Positions 34,272 through 44,106 are shown, counted from the stretch's first letter. The stretch: DNA of 64,000 nt from Pseudomonas segetis (GCF_900188155.1 NZ_FZOG01000003.1:496001-560000); one strand, 5' to 3'. The notes: generated by a model from the sequence alone, not told the origin. Program-made: numbers and translations.

Positions 34272-35306
34272 CTACTGGTTTTCCAGGTCGGCAATTTCTT
34301 TCTGCAAGGCTTTAAGCGTTTTGCCTGCATCCTCGCCAGCCAGTTCGACCAGCTTGTCGCGCAGTGGCAGGCTCGCCTTGCGGAATACTTCTTTCTCTTC
34401 CGGCGTCAGGTGCACGATCTTGATGCTCGGCTTGGCTTTCTTGATCTTTTCCAGGCGGGTCTTACTGTACTCTTCCTGGGTATCGAAGATGTATGGGCCG
34501 AGTTCGGCAACGGTTTCATCGATAATCTTTTTCTCATCATCGGGCAGGCCCTGATACCAGGATTCGTTCGACAGAACGGCCACGGTGAACTGCTGCTGGC
34601 CCGACCAGGTCAGCACATCGTTGACCTCGTAGAACTTCATCTCTTCAATGGCGAAGATTGGGTTTTCCTGGCCGTCGACCATCTTCAATTGCAGTGCGCC
34701 ATAGACTTCCGAGTAGGGAAGTGGCGTGGGTACGGCGCCGAAGGCCTTGTAGGCCTCAACCAGCATGGGCGAGGCCATGACGCGCATCTTTACGTTTTCG
34801 AAATCCGCAGGCTTGTGGATTTCCTTGTTGGTGGTCCAGACCATTTCGCCTTCTGGGTACATGCTCAGCAGTCGCAGGTTGCGCGTCCTGAGCTTGTCAG
34901 CCATTGGGCCGTAGATGGTCGGGCTTTCAGTCAGCACCTTGAGGTTGACCTTGTTGTCTTGCGACAACAGGTAAGGCACAGAGAACACCTGCATGGATGG
35001 CGCGGTGGAACCGAGAATCCCGGTTGAGCCGTGAGTGAACTGAATAACGCCATTGGCCACCAGTTCGGTCAGGTCTTCCGATTCGCCCAGTGAGCCGTAG
35101 GGGTAAACCGTGACAGTGATTTTTCCGCCACTTTTTTCCTCGACCAGTTGTTTGAATTTCTGCGCATAGGCGTCTTGTACGCTGCCGCTGATCTCTTCGA
35201 GTGCAAACTTCCATTCCTCTGCCGCCGCAAGGCCCGCCTGCCCCGCCAGAACCAAGCCCATGGCGGCTGCCATGGCTGCTTTTTTCAGGGTGCTGAACTT
35301 TCTCAT
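34272..35306 (-). CDS. uehA: UehA, TRAP-transporter periplasmic ectoine-binding protein
   Basis: 344 aa, DctP family. Residues 1-29 are a signal peptide (MRKFSTLKKAAMAAAMGLVL, ending AAAEE). The mature start WKFALEEISGSVQDAYA, the Arg in NVKMRVMASP and the DGQENPIF block fall where TeaA and UehA carry their ligand-binding Glu, Arg and Asn/Phe residues. It binds ectoine/5-hydroxyectoine for the UehBC permease. ATG 35306 follows GGAGAAA. Oddly, it lies in the enzyme operon, more than 4 kb from uehB and uehC and on the opposite strand. Confidence 0.85.
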   Translation of the reverse strand: MRKFSTLKKAAMAAAMGLVLAGQAGLAAAEEWKFALEEISGSVQDAYAQKFKQLVEEKSGGKITVTVYPYGSLGESEDLTELVANGVIQFTHGSTGILGSTAPSMQVFSVPYLLSQDNKVNLKVLTESPTIYGPMADKLRTRNLRLLSMYPEGEMVWTTNKEIHKPADFENVKMRVMASPMLVEAYKAFGAVPTPLPYSEVYGALQLKMVDGQENPIFAIEEMKFYEVNDVLTWSGQQQFTVAVLSNESWYQGLPDDEKKIIDETVAELGPYIFDTQEEYSKTRLEKIKKAKPSIKIVHLTPEEKEVFRKASLPLRDKLVELAGEDAGKTLKALQKEIADLENQ

Positions 35307-35345
35307 GGTGCTTTCTCCATTCTTCTTTTTAAGTGCAGGTTGTTG

Positions 35346-36419
35346 TCAGTTTTCCACTATGTCGGCAATCACTGCGAGGGTATCGCCTATGTCCACCAGC
35401 GCCGGAAAGCGCCTGGCAACCAGCAAGCCATCGCGCTCGGCGTGATACTCGACTGCTGGCGTGCCTGTGCGTTCGAATGCATGTACTCGGGCGACCAGGT
35501 CGCCACGGCGAACGCGGTCGCCAATGCTCAGGTTGAGTTCGAGAATGCCGCGATGCAGGCTTTGTACGTAGCAGCTTGCATCAGGCATATCCAATAACAC
35601 CTGTGGTTCGTCCGCAGGCTCAAGCTGGCCTTGGGTAATACCAGCAAACCTGAGGAAGTTACGCACGCCACGATCCGCCAGCGCCATGGTTTTCGGGGTG
35701 CTGGTGCCGCCGCCGCCCAGTTCGGTGGTGACGAACACCTTGCCTTGGGCTTCGACTGCGGTGTCGTACAAGGAGGCTGCGTCCAACTCAAACAGAATCA
35801 TGCTTGCCGCAGTGCCGAACGCCTGGGCGCCTGCAATGCACTTGGCCTCTTGTTCGGGGTCCTGCAAGCGATGGGCCGCTGCAAAAGGCAGGATATCGAG
35901 GGTTTTGCCACCGGAATGGATATCCAGCGCGTAGTCGCACAGCGGAATCAAGGTGCGCTGGAAGTAGTCGGCAATGCGCTCGGTCATGCTGCCATAAGGA
36001 TTGCCGGGGAAGGATCGATTCATATTGCCTTTGTCGATCGGTGAGGTACGGCTGGCATTTTGAACTGCAGGGTAGTTCATGGCCGGGACGATAATCACCC
36101 GGCCTTGCACGTCTCCGGCGCGCAGTTCACTGGCCAGCTTGAGCAAGGCGGTGATGCCTTCGTATTCATCGCCATGGTTGCCCCCGGTCATCAGCGCGGT
36201 CGGGCCATTGCCGTTCTTTACCACGGTAATCGGAATCATGATGCAGCCCCACGCCGACAAATCGTGGGAGTAGGGCAGCTTGAGAAAACCGTGCTGTACG
36301 CCGTCCTGGTCAAAATCAACGGTCACGCTGATGGTGCTTGCCGCGAGGGTTTTGGCGCCTGGCGTTCGGGTCGTCTGCAACTCAGCTTCGGGTGAAATGT
36401 TCATTGCCGCAATACTCAT
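35346..36419 (-). CDS. eutE: EutE/DoeB, N-acetyl-diaminobutyrate deacetylase
   Basis: 357 aa, succinylglutamate desuccinylase/aspartoacylase (M14-like) zinc hydrolase. Zinc ligands are in TGGNHGDEYEG (His and Glu) and DIHSGG (His). In ectoine breakdown it removes the acetyl group from N-alpha-acetyl-L-2,4-diaminobutyrate released by the hydrolase. The start ATG is 1 base after the eutD stop, so the two are translationally coupled and probably made in equal amounts. Confidence 0.88.
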   Translation of the reverse strand: MSIAAMNISPEAELQTTRTPGAKTLAASTISVTVDFDQDGVQHGFLKLPYSHDLSAWGCIMIPITVVKNGNGPTALMTGGNHGDEYEGITALLKLASELRAGDVQGRVIIVPAMNYPAVQNASRTSPIDKGNMNRSFPGNPYGSMTERIADYFQRTLIPLCDYALDIHSGGKTLDILPFAAAHRLQDPEQEAKCIAGAQAFGTAASMILFELDAASLYDTAVEAQGKVFVTTELGGGGTSTPKTMALADRGVRNFLRFAGITQGQLEPADEPQVLLDMPDASCYVQSLHRGILELNLSIGDRVRRGDLVARVHAFERTGTPAVEYHAERDGLLVARRFPALVDIGDTLAVIADIVEN

Positions 36420-36420
36420 C

Positions 36421-37608
36421 TCAGGCCTTCACAAACAATTGACGTGAATAATCGCAAAGGGGGTCGGCACCGGTTTCGGTAATCAGAATGCTTTCGGTGG
36501 TTTCCAGCCCCCAGTCGTCGAGCCACAGGCCAGGCATGAAGTGAAAGGTCATGCCCGGTTGCAACACCGTGGTGTCGCTTTCACGCAAGCTCATGGTGCG
36601 CTCGCCCCAGTCTGGCGGATAACTCAGGCCGATCGGGTAGCCGCAGCGGTTGTCGCCACGGTCATAACCGTAACGGCGCAGGGTGCTGTTTAGTTCGCGG
36701 GCGATGTCGCCGCAGGTATTGCCGGGTTTTGCAACCGCAAGACCGGCTTGCAGCCCTGCATTGATGGCTTCTTCCGCCTTGCGAAATGCGGCAGAGGGTT
36801 CGCCCAGGTAAACCGTGCGAGACAACGGGCAGTGGTAGCGCTTGTGACAGCCGGCAATCTCGAAGAATGTGCCTTCGCCCTTTATAAAGGGGCGGTCATC
36901 CCAGGTCAGGTGCGGTGCCGAGGCATCTTTGCCTGACGGCAGCATTGGCACTATTGCCGGATAGTCACCGAATTTGCCGTCGTGGCCGGCACAGGCCACG
37001 CGGTAGATTTCACCCACCAGAATGTTTTTTGGCAGGCCGGGTTCGATCATTTCGAAGATGGCCCGGTGCATGTTTTCAACAATGCGCGCGGCCACGCTCA
37101 TGTATTCGATTTCCTGGGCAGACTTGATTGCCCGGCACCAGTTGACCAGTCCTGTGCTGTCGACCAGCTGTGCCTTGGGCAAGCCGCGCTGCAGCGCCTG
37201 ATGGGAGGTGGCGCTGTAGTAATAGTTATCCATTTCCACGCCGATCACGCCGCTGGTCCAGCCGCGAGCGGGCAGCACCTGCTCACACAGGTAGTCGAGC
37301 GCGTGATGTGGCGGGTTCATCACATAGTTGTCGCTGTAGGAGGCGATGTTTTCTTCAGCCAGGTAAACCGTGCGCCGAGCACCATTGGCGTCAATCCCCC
37401 GGCCGAACCACAGCGGCTCTCCTTGCTCGCCCACCACCACGCACTGCGGTGTGTAGAACGACCAGCCGTCATAGCCGGTGAGCCAGGCCATGTTTGATGG
37501 ATCATGCACAATCAAGGTCGTGATCCCTTTGGCGACCATTGCGGCGCGCACCTTGGCCAGACGCTGGGCGTACTCGGCACGGCTGAAATTCAATGCAATT
37601 TCACTCAT
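36421..37608 (-). CDS. eutD: EutD/DoeA, ectoine hydrolase (M24 peptidase-like)
   Basis: 395 aa from ATG 37608, with GAGAT upstream. Creatinase N-terminal domain (about 1-160; MAWLTGYDGWSFYTPQCVVV is characteristic of DoeA) and pita-bread M24 C-terminal domain (about 165-395). It opens the ectoine ring to acetyl-diaminobutyrates; the alpha-isomer also induces EnuR-controlled genes. The length matches known ectoine hydrolases. It is the first gene of the leftward operon, 268 bases from divergent enuR. Confidence 0.9.
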   Translation of the reverse strand: MSEIALNFSRAEYAQRLAKVRAAMVAKGITTLIVHDPSNMAWLTGYDGWSFYTPQCVVVGEQGEPLWFGRGIDANGARRTVYLAEENIASYSDNYVMNPPHHALDYLCEQVLPARGWTSGVIGVEMDNYYYSATSHQALQRGLPKAQLVDSTGLVNWCRAIKSAQEIEYMSVAARIVENMHRAIFEMIEPGLPKNILVGEIYRVACAGHDGKFGDYPAIVPMLPSGKDASAPHLTWDDRPFIKGEGTFFEIAGCHKRYHCPLSRTVYLGEPSAAFRKAEEAINAGLQAGLAVAKPGNTCGDIARELNSTLRRYGYDRGDNRCGYPIGLSYPPDWGERTMSLRESDTTVLQPGMTFHFMPGLWLDDWGLETTESILITETGADPLCDYSRQLFVKA

Positions 37609-37773
37609 GACAGCATCTCGATAACGAACGCAAGCGCATTCAGAACTCAATCAGCCCGCTGGCAGTGTCAGGCGGGCACCTGTGCTGCGACCCACTGGCA
37701 TGCGCATTTGCGCAGTTTCATGGATCTTCCCCGGGCGCTCAGCTTGGATTAGTTATGAGCGCTTGCTGGAGAA

Positions 37774-37779
37774 ATTGTA
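37774..37779 (-). promoter_or_regulatory. candidate -10 box for the eut/doe operon
   Basis: TACAAT on the minus strand (37779-37774) is the best -10 in the enuR-eutD gap; no good -35 lies 17 bases upstream, as expected for a regulated promoter. It predicts a leader of about 160 bases. Confidence 0.3.
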
Positions 37780-37811
37780 CTGAAGCCTGCTAAAGTAACC
37801 GTGACAAATGC

Positions 37812-37891
37812 AGGTCAATACGTTTAGAGATCAATATCATGACCATTACAATTATCGTCAAGGGATTTATTGACCTATGACAATTGACCTA
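37812..37891. promoter_or_regulatory. candidate EnuR operator: three copies of an ATTGACCT motif
   Basis: AGGTCAATA (37812-37820) and TATTGACCT (37868-37876) form a perfect 9-base inverted pair 47 bases apart. A third copy, AATTGACCT (37882-37890), is a direct repeat of the second with a 14-base period. The second copy ends at the enuR ATG and the third lies inside its first codons. MocR-type regulators often bind direct repeats, and EnuR is a repressor in Ruegeria, so autorepression plus control of eutD is plausible. Confidence 0.45.
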
Positions 37892-39277
37892 ATTCCATTT
37901 ATGCGCCCTGGCCAGCCTAAATACCTGGCCATCGGCAATGCGCTGACCGAAGCAATCAACACAGGCGCATTGCTGCCTGGCAGCAAGTTGCCAACTCATC
38001 GCGAGTTGGCCGATACGCTTGGCGTCAGTGTGCAAACCGTCAGCAATGCCTACGCACATGCCGAAAAGCAGGGCGCTATTTATGCGCAAGTCGGCAGTGG
38101 CACCTTTGTTCGTAGCCGACATATCAGTCATGAGTCGGATTACCTTTCGACCGATGAACATGATGACCCGAGTCGTGGCATCGACCTGTCCACGGCCCAT
38201 CCGGTGTGCACCCCGCGGCACGTCAAGCTGTATCGCGAAAGCCTTGAGCGCCTGGCCCGTGAGGGGCGCGATGACTTCATTACTTCATTCCACCCGACCC
38301 AGGGCCTGACCCAGCATCGCGAGGTGGTCTGTGGCTGGATGGCGCAGCAGAAGCTACCGGTCAACCCGGACAACATGCTGTTCTGCAATGGCGCAGCCCA
38401 CGCCCTGACGATTGCCATGGCAACCTTGCTCAAGCCCGGAGATACCGTACTTTGCGAGCATGAAACCGGCATGTTGCTGATGGCGTTGGCGCAGACCCTG
38501 CACTTCAAGCTCAAGGGGTTGGCAACCGATGAGCAAGGGCTTTTGCCTGATGCGCTGGAGGCGGCCTGCAAGCAAGGAGGCGCGCGCGTGCTGTTCTGTA
38601 CGCCGACAATGAACAATCCAACCACCGACACCATGGGGCTTGAGCGGCGCCAGGCCATTGCGGAGCTGGCGCGCAAATACGACCTCACAGTGGTTGAGGA
38701 TGATGTCTACGGCGCCTTGCAGCCTGACCGTCATCCGCCGTTGTCGGCTTTTATTCCAGAGCGCAGTTTCTATGCGACCAGCCTGACCAAGATATCCCTG
38801 CCCGGTATGCGCGCCGGTTACCTGGTGACTCCGCCCAATATGGTCCAGCAAGCGATCGGGCGGTTGCGCAGTACCACCTGGATGGCGACCCTGGTGCCTT
38901 TCGAGATTGCCAGTTGGTGGATGCAGGATGGCACTCTGGATCGCATGATCAGCTTCCAGCAGCAGGAGTTTGCCGTGCGCCAGGCCATGGCTCGTGAACA
39001 CTTGACGGCCTGTCAGTTCAAGGCCGACCCCAATGGTATGCATATCTGGGCTGAACTGCCGGGGCATTGGTCGCCAGAGAAGTTTGCACGGCGTGCGCGG
39101 CAGGAAGGCGTGATGATTTTTCCAGCAGAGCCCTTTCTCGCCGCTGTCGATCGAACCAACCAGCACATCCGCATCAGCCTGGGGGCCGAGCAGAGCCGCT
39201 CACGAATAGAGACGGGGCTGACCACCTTGAACGGCCTGGTGCTTGAAACGCCTCCGCCCATGCATTTTGTGTTCTAA
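37877..39277 (+). CDS. enuR: EnuR, MocR-family PLP-dependent regulator of ectoine use
   Basis: 466 aa. GntR-type winged helix (about 10-80; SKLPTHRELADTLGVSVQTV) joined to an aspartate-aminotransferase fold (about 115-466). The PLP lysine is Lys305 in ATSLTKISLPGMRAGYL, close to Lys302 of the Ruegeria pomeroyi protein as I recall it. In that organism EnuR represses ectoine genes until PLP-bound protein reacts with diaminobutyrate compounds. It is divergent from eutD and upstream of uehB/uehC. AAGGGA lies 11 bases before the ATG. Confidence 0.88.
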   Translation: MTIDLIPFMRPGQPKYLAIGNALTEAINTGALLPGSKLPTHRELADTLGVSVQTVSNAYAHAEKQGAIYAQVGSGTFVRSRHISHESDYLSTDEHDDPSRGIDLSTAHPVCTPRHVKLYRESLERLAREGRDDFITSFHPTQGLTQHREVVCGWMAQQKLPVNPDNMLFCNGAAHALTIAMATLLKPGDTVLCEHETGMLLMALAQTLHFKLKGLATDEQGLLPDALEAACKQGGARVLFCTPTMNNPTTDTMGLERRQAIAELARKYDLTVVEDDVYGALQPDRHPPLSAFIPERSFYATSLTKISLPGMRAGYLVTPPNMVQQAIGRLRSTTWMATLVPFEIASWWMQDGTLDRMISFQQQEFAVRQAMAREHLTACQFKADPNGMHIWAELPGHWSPEKFARRARQEGVMIFPAEPFLAAVDRTNQHIRISLGAEQSRSRIETGLTTLNGLVLETPPPMHFVF

Positions 39278-39287
39278 AACAGCGCAA

Positions 39288-39328
39288 AATCATTACATGT
39301 GCTCGATTATTGAGCATTTGTAATGATT
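39288..39328. promoter_or_regulatory. long dyad between enuR and uehB
   Basis: A perfect 10-base inverted repeat, AATCATTACA (39288-39297) / TGTAATGATT (39319-39328), with an inner TGCTC / GAGCA pair. It starts 10 bases after the enuR stop and ends 11 bases before the -35 of the uehB promoter. It could be an operator for uehBC or the end of the enuR transcript; no T-run is present, which favours an operator. Confidence 0.5.
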
Positions 39329-39339
39329 CAAATAAATAA

Positions 39340-39368
39340 TTGACATGGTTTTTTGTCGGCGATAAGGT
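39340..39368 (+). promoter_or_regulatory. sigma-70 promoter of uehBC
   Basis: -35 TTGACA (39340-39345), a 17-base spacer, -10 TAAGGT (39363-39368). It lies 55 bases upstream of the uehB ATG and is the clearest sigma-70 promoter in the island. Confidence 0.65.
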
Positions 39369-39423
39369 TTGGCCTCCACAACAAGAACAGTGTCCGCTCG
39401 TACGAGCCGGACTGGAGGTCGCT

Positions 39424-39960
39424 ATGGCTTGGCTGCGTAAGTTGGATTGGATGCTGGAGAAGCTTGAGGCCTTCATCCTCGCAAGCGGCATCTTGCTCAT
39501 GGCGCTCAACTCGGTCAGCAACGTATTCGGGCGCTACCTGTTCAACCAGAGCATCTACTTTTCCGAAGAGCTCAACCAGTTCCTGATCATCTTTGTCACG
39601 TTCGTTGGCTGTAGCTATGCCGCGCGACATAGCCGACATATCAGCATGAGTGCCTTTATCGAGCACCTCACCGGCAAGCCTGCAGCGCTAACCCTGTTGA
39701 TCATCAATACTGTCACCGCCGCCTTGATGCTTTGGCTGACATGGGCATCGGTGGGCTATGTGGAGTCGGCAGCACGCATAGGGCGTTCATCGTCAGCGCT
39801 GCAAGTGCCGCTGCATTACATCTACCTGGTGATTCCATTGGGGCTGGGCATGACTGGTTTGCAGTTCGTACGCCACGCCTTTGTCCAGTTGCAGGTGTTG
39901 CTGGGCCTTCGTGAGGCCCCGGCATTGCACGTCGACGCCACCATTCCTACGCAGCATTGA
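39424..39960 (+). CDS. uehB: UehB, TRAP transporter small membrane subunit
   Basis: 178 aa from ATG 39424 with GGAGGT upstream. Four membrane helices, DctQ family: NVFGRYLFNQSIYFSEELNQ is the family motif, and ARHSRHISMS follows the second helix. It forms the uptake complex with UehC and the periplasmic UehA to bring in ectoine/hydroxyectoine with Na+. 10 bases separate it from uehC. Confidence 0.87.
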   Translation: MAWLRKLDWMLEKLEAFILASGILLMALNSVSNVFGRYLFNQSIYFSEELNQFLIIFVTFVGCSYAARHSRHISMSAFIEHLTGKPAALTLLIINTVTAALMLWLTWASVGYVESAARIGRSSSALQVPLHYIYLVIPLGLGMTGLQFVRHAFVQLQVLLGLREAPALHVDATIPTQH

Positions 39961-39970
39961 GCCCACACCC

Positions 39971-41254
39971 ATGGATATGACGACCACGCTATTGATCATC
40001 ATGCTGGTATTGCTGCTGTGTGGCTTTCCGATGATGACGACCCTACTGGCTGCATCTGCGGCGGGCTTTACCCTGTTTTTCACCATGGGTCCGGAGTTTA
40101 TCGTCCAGCAGATGATTGCCGGTATACGCCCGGCCGCCCTGGTGGCGGTTCCGATGTTTATCCTGGCGGCGGATATCATTACGCGTGGCGCTACGGCAAA
40201 TCGCTTGCTTGATGTGGCCATGGCCTTTGTCGGGCATGTGCGTGGCGGCATGGCTGTGACCACGGCCCTGAGTTGCGCGCTGTTTGGCGCGTTGTCGGGC
40301 TCGACCCAGGCGACCGTGGTGGGGGTGGGCAGCATCATGCGCCCCAAGATGCTGCAGCAAGGCTACAAGGATAGCTTTGCCATGGCCCTGATCATCAATG
40401 CCTCGGACATTGCGCTGTTGATTCCACCTAGCATCGGCATGATCATTTACGGCGTGGTCTCGGGCACCTCGGTTGCAGAGTTGTTTATCGCCGGCATAGG
40501 CCCTGGCTTGCTGCTGATGTGCCTGCTTTGCGGCTATTGCTACATCTATGCGCGCATTACCGGTATTCCTTCCGGTGAGAAATTTACCTGGATGCAGCGT
40601 TTGGTCACGTGCCGTCGCGCGATATTACCCTTGCTGCTGCCAGTGATGACCATAGGCGGTATTTACACCGGGGTGTTCAGCCCGACTGAAGCGGCAGCTG
40701 TTTCGGTGCTCTATGCGCTCATCCTTGAAGTGCTTATCTTTCGTCGGGTAAAGCTCAAAGAGTTGTCATCGATTGCCCTGTCCACAGGCCTGATTACCGC
40801 TGTGGTATTTATTCTGGTGGCAGCCGGGTCGGCGTTTTCCTGGGTGATCTCGTTTGCCCAGATACCCCAGCAGATCCTCAGCGGTATCGGCATCATGAGT
40901 GCATCGCCGACGGAGTTGCTGGTGATCATTTCGATCGCATTCTTTATCGGCTGCATGTTTGTCGACCCTATCGTGGTCATGCTGATTCTTGTCCCAATAT
41001 TTGCCCCTGCGGTGCGCATGTCTGGCCTCGATCCGGTGCTGGTCGGTACCATCATTACCTTGCAGGCTGCCATTGGGTCGGCCACGCCACCATTTGGCTG
41101 CGATATCTTCACGGCCATTGCGGTATTCAGACGGCCTTATTTCGAGGTTATCCGGGGCAGCTTGCCGTTCTTCGCGATTCTGTTGCTGATGTCGGTATTG
41201 CTGATCATGTTCCCGCCCATCACCTTGTTCCTGCGCGACCTGGCATTCCGCTAG
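39971..41254 (+). CDS. uehC: UehC, TRAP transporter large membrane subunit
   Basis: 427 aa from ATG 39971. DctM family with about 12 membrane helices: MFILAADIITRGATANRLLD, SGSTQATVVGVGSIMRP, IPPSIGMIIYGVVSG and the C-terminal IGSATPPFGCDIFTA are family landmarks. It is the translocation subunit for ectoine/hydroxyectoine. It ends the rightward enuR-uehB-uehC set and is convergent with ggt. Confidence 0.9.
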   Translation: MDMTTTLLIIMLVLLLCGFPMMTTLLAASAAGFTLFFTMGPEFIVQQMIAGIRPAALVAVPMFILAADIITRGATANRLLDVAMAFVGHVRGGMAVTTALSCALFGALSGSTQATVVGVGSIMRPKMLQQGYKDSFAMALIINASDIALLIPPSIGMIIYGVVSGTSVAELFIAGIGPGLLLMCLLCGYCYIYARITGIPSGEKFTWMQRLVTCRRAILPLLLPVMTIGGIYTGVFSPTEAAAVSVLYALILEVLIFRRVKLKELSSIALSTGLITAVVFILVAAGSAFSWVISFAQIPQQILSGIGIMSASPTELLVIISIAFFIGCMFVDPIVVMLILVPIFAPAVRMSGLDPVLVGTIITLQAAIGSATPPFGCDIFTAIAVFRRPYFEVIRGSLPFFAILLLMSVLLIMFPPITLFLRDLAFR

Positions 41255-41338
41255 AGCGCAAGCTGTGGGGTGAGACAAGGCTAAGCTTGTCTAGCAAGGG
41301 CTTGCGGGTAGTCAGCTCAGTTGTTTGCAGCCGCAAAT

Positions 41339-41364
41339 GGTGGGTGAAAAAAGCGCCACCCACC
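41339..41364. terminator. hairpin between uehC and ggt
   Basis: GGTGGGTG (41339-41346) / CACCCACC (41357-41364) with a 10-base loop between convergent genes. It may end both transcripts. Confidence 0.5.
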
Positions 41365-41391
41365 CTGGGGTGATCGGCGTGGATGCCCGCG

Positions 41392-43095
41392 TTATTCAGG
41401 CTTGGCGCCTGCCTGTTTTTTGATGACCTGTGCGGTGCCAATGCCGCGCGGGTCGCTGGCCGCCTCTACAAGGTTGTTCTGCTTGTGCCAGAACAACACC
41501 TGTTGATTGCCGTACTGGCGGTTCAGTGCTTTGAGTTGATAGCCGCGAGCCTTCAAGTCGACGATTTGCTTGGTGCTGAAGGTATTTGGCTCATGCTCGA
41601 TCACATCAGGCAGGTACTGGTGGTGATAGCGCGCCACGCTCGGCCAACTGGCAATAGGTTGCCCGTCCAGGTACTGCAAGATAGCGAGCAGCACCATGCT
41701 CGGAATGCGGCTGCCGCCCGGCGTGCCGAAGCTGGCGAAGTCTTCTTGGCTCTCGATAAAGGTCGGGCTCATGCTTGATAGCGGACGCTTGCCCGCATCC
41801 ACTGCATTGGCGCGACTTCCGGTCAGTCCGTAGGCGTTTGCCCCCTCGATGTCAGCGGCAAAATCGTCCATTTCATCATTGAGCAATACGCCGGTCCCGG
41901 GAGCGACGAAGGCCGCGCCAAAAGGCAGGTTGATCGACAAGGTGGCAGAAACTGCGTTGCCATCGGCATCGAGCACGGTGAAGTGGGTGGTGTGATTGCC
42001 TTCATGCAGCTTACCAGCCGGGGGCAGGCTCGAACTTGGGGTGGCGCGTTGTGGGTCGATACTTTGTGCGAGTTGTTTCAGGTAAGCGCGGTCGAGCAAT
42101 TGTGGGGCAGGGTTGCTGATAAAGTCGGGGTCACCAATCAGGCCGCGATCGCGATAAGCACGGCGCAATGCTTCGACCACATAGTGCGTGCGCTGCACGG
42201 GCTCGGCCTTTTGCCACGGCAGTTGCTGCAGCATCGCCAGGCTCTGGGCAATGGCGATGCCGCCAGCTGACGGCGGCGGTGCGCTAATCAGTTCACGACC
42301 ATTGGCGAGCTGGAAACGCAGCGGGTTGCGCTCAACCACCCTGTATTCGCTGAGGTCGCGCAGGGTCCAGATACCGCCTGCTTTACGTACGCCATCCACC
42401 AGTTTGCGAGCGGTTTCGCCGCTATAGAAGCCAGCCTTGCCGTCGCGGGCGATACGTTCGAGCGTGCGCGCCAGGTCGGGTTGGCGCAGCAAGCCAAATT
42501 CGTTTGGAATCTCCCCCTTGTGCAGAAAGATCCGCGCGGTTTCCGGGTCGTCACGCATTGCCGCCAGTCGCCAGCGGGCTCGCTCACGGTAGATCCTGTC
42601 ATAGGAAACACCATCTCGCGCCAGGCGAATCGCCGGTAGCAAGGAGTCTTTCAGGGGCAGTCGGCCGTAGCGTTGGGCCAGTTCAACCAGGGCTGCTGGC
42701 AGGCCGGGAATCGCAGCGGCAAGCGGGCCATCGAGTGACAGTTCGGGTTGGATTTTACCCTTGCGCCTATACATGTCCGAATGCGCCGCCAGAGGTGCGC
42801 GTTCGCGGGCGTCGAGAAAGCGATAACTGGGTTGCTCACCCGCTTGGCGCAGGAGAAAGAAACCACCGCCACCCAAGCCGGAGCTGTAGGGTTCGACCAC
42901 CGCGAGTGCAGCGCTGACCGCGACTGCCGCATCGAATGCATTGCCGCCATGGGCCAGGGTTTCTTCGCCGGCAACTGTAGCCGCTGGGTGAGCGCTGGCA
43001 ACTGCAGCCTGATCTGGACCGGTGGCTGCTTGCAGGCTGAAAGAACCAAGGAGAAGTAGTGCGCAGAGAAATAGCTGTCGAGTCATGGTAACCAT
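41392..43095 (-). CDS. ggt: gamma-glutamyltranspeptidase, periplasmic
   Basis: 567 aa from ATG 43095 (ATG 43086 and 43137 are alternatives; none has a clear ribosome-binding site). The signal peptide is TRQLFLCALLLLGSFSLQAA. Ntn-hydrolase precursor that cuts itself into large and small subunits. The new N-terminal nucleophile Thr is in NHTTHFTVLDADGNAVS, and the lid/substrate region is PLSSMSPTF. AHGGNAFDAAVA and GLGGGGFFLL are family landmarks. It hydrolyses or transfers gamma-glutamyl groups of glutathione and related peptides. Confidence 0.92.
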   Translation of the reverse strand: MVTMTRQLFLCALLLLGSFSLQAATGPDQAAVASAHPAATVAGEETLAHGGNAFDAAVAVSAALAVVEPYSSGLGGGGFFLLRQAGEQPSYRFLDARERAPLAAHSDMYRRKGKIQPELSLDGPLAAAIPGLPAALVELAQRYGRLPLKDSLLPAIRLARDGVSYDRIYRERARWRLAAMRDDPETARIFLHKGEIPNEFGLLRQPDLARTLERIARDGKAGFYSGETARKLVDGVRKAGGIWTLRDLSEYRVVERNPLRFQLANGRELISAPPPSAGGIAIAQSLAMLQQLPWQKAEPVQRTHYVVEALRRAYRDRGLIGDPDFISNPAPQLLDRAYLKQLAQSIDPQRATPSSSLPPAGKLHEGNHTTHFTVLDADGNAVSATLSINLPFGAAFVAPGTGVLLNDEMDDFAADIEGANAYGLTGSRANAVDAGKRPLSSMSPTFIESQEDFASFGTPGGSRIPSMVLLAILQYLDGQPIASWPSVARYHHQYLPDVIEHEPNTFSTKQIVDLKARGYQLKALNRQYGNQQVLFWHKQNNLVEAASDPRGIGTAQVIKKQAGAKPE

Positions 43096-43189
43096 CGGTT
43101 GTTGTCGCAGCGAGGGTCTGACTGGGGTCCCAGGCATCAATACCTGTGATCAGCCGTTACAGGGCAGGGCGACAAGATACCGCGATTGA

Positions 43190-43480
<291 letters not shown>

Positions 43481-43605
43481 TCAAACTTCGAGACGTCAAT
43501 TGTGCCGGATTGTCACGGTGGGCGCCATTGTTCACGCCAAGCCAGTGCTCTTCAGGGCCTCTGGCTTGGACTCTCGGGTCTGCTCAAGTATAGCTGGATG
43601 GTGGC

Positions 43606-44106
<501 letters not shown>

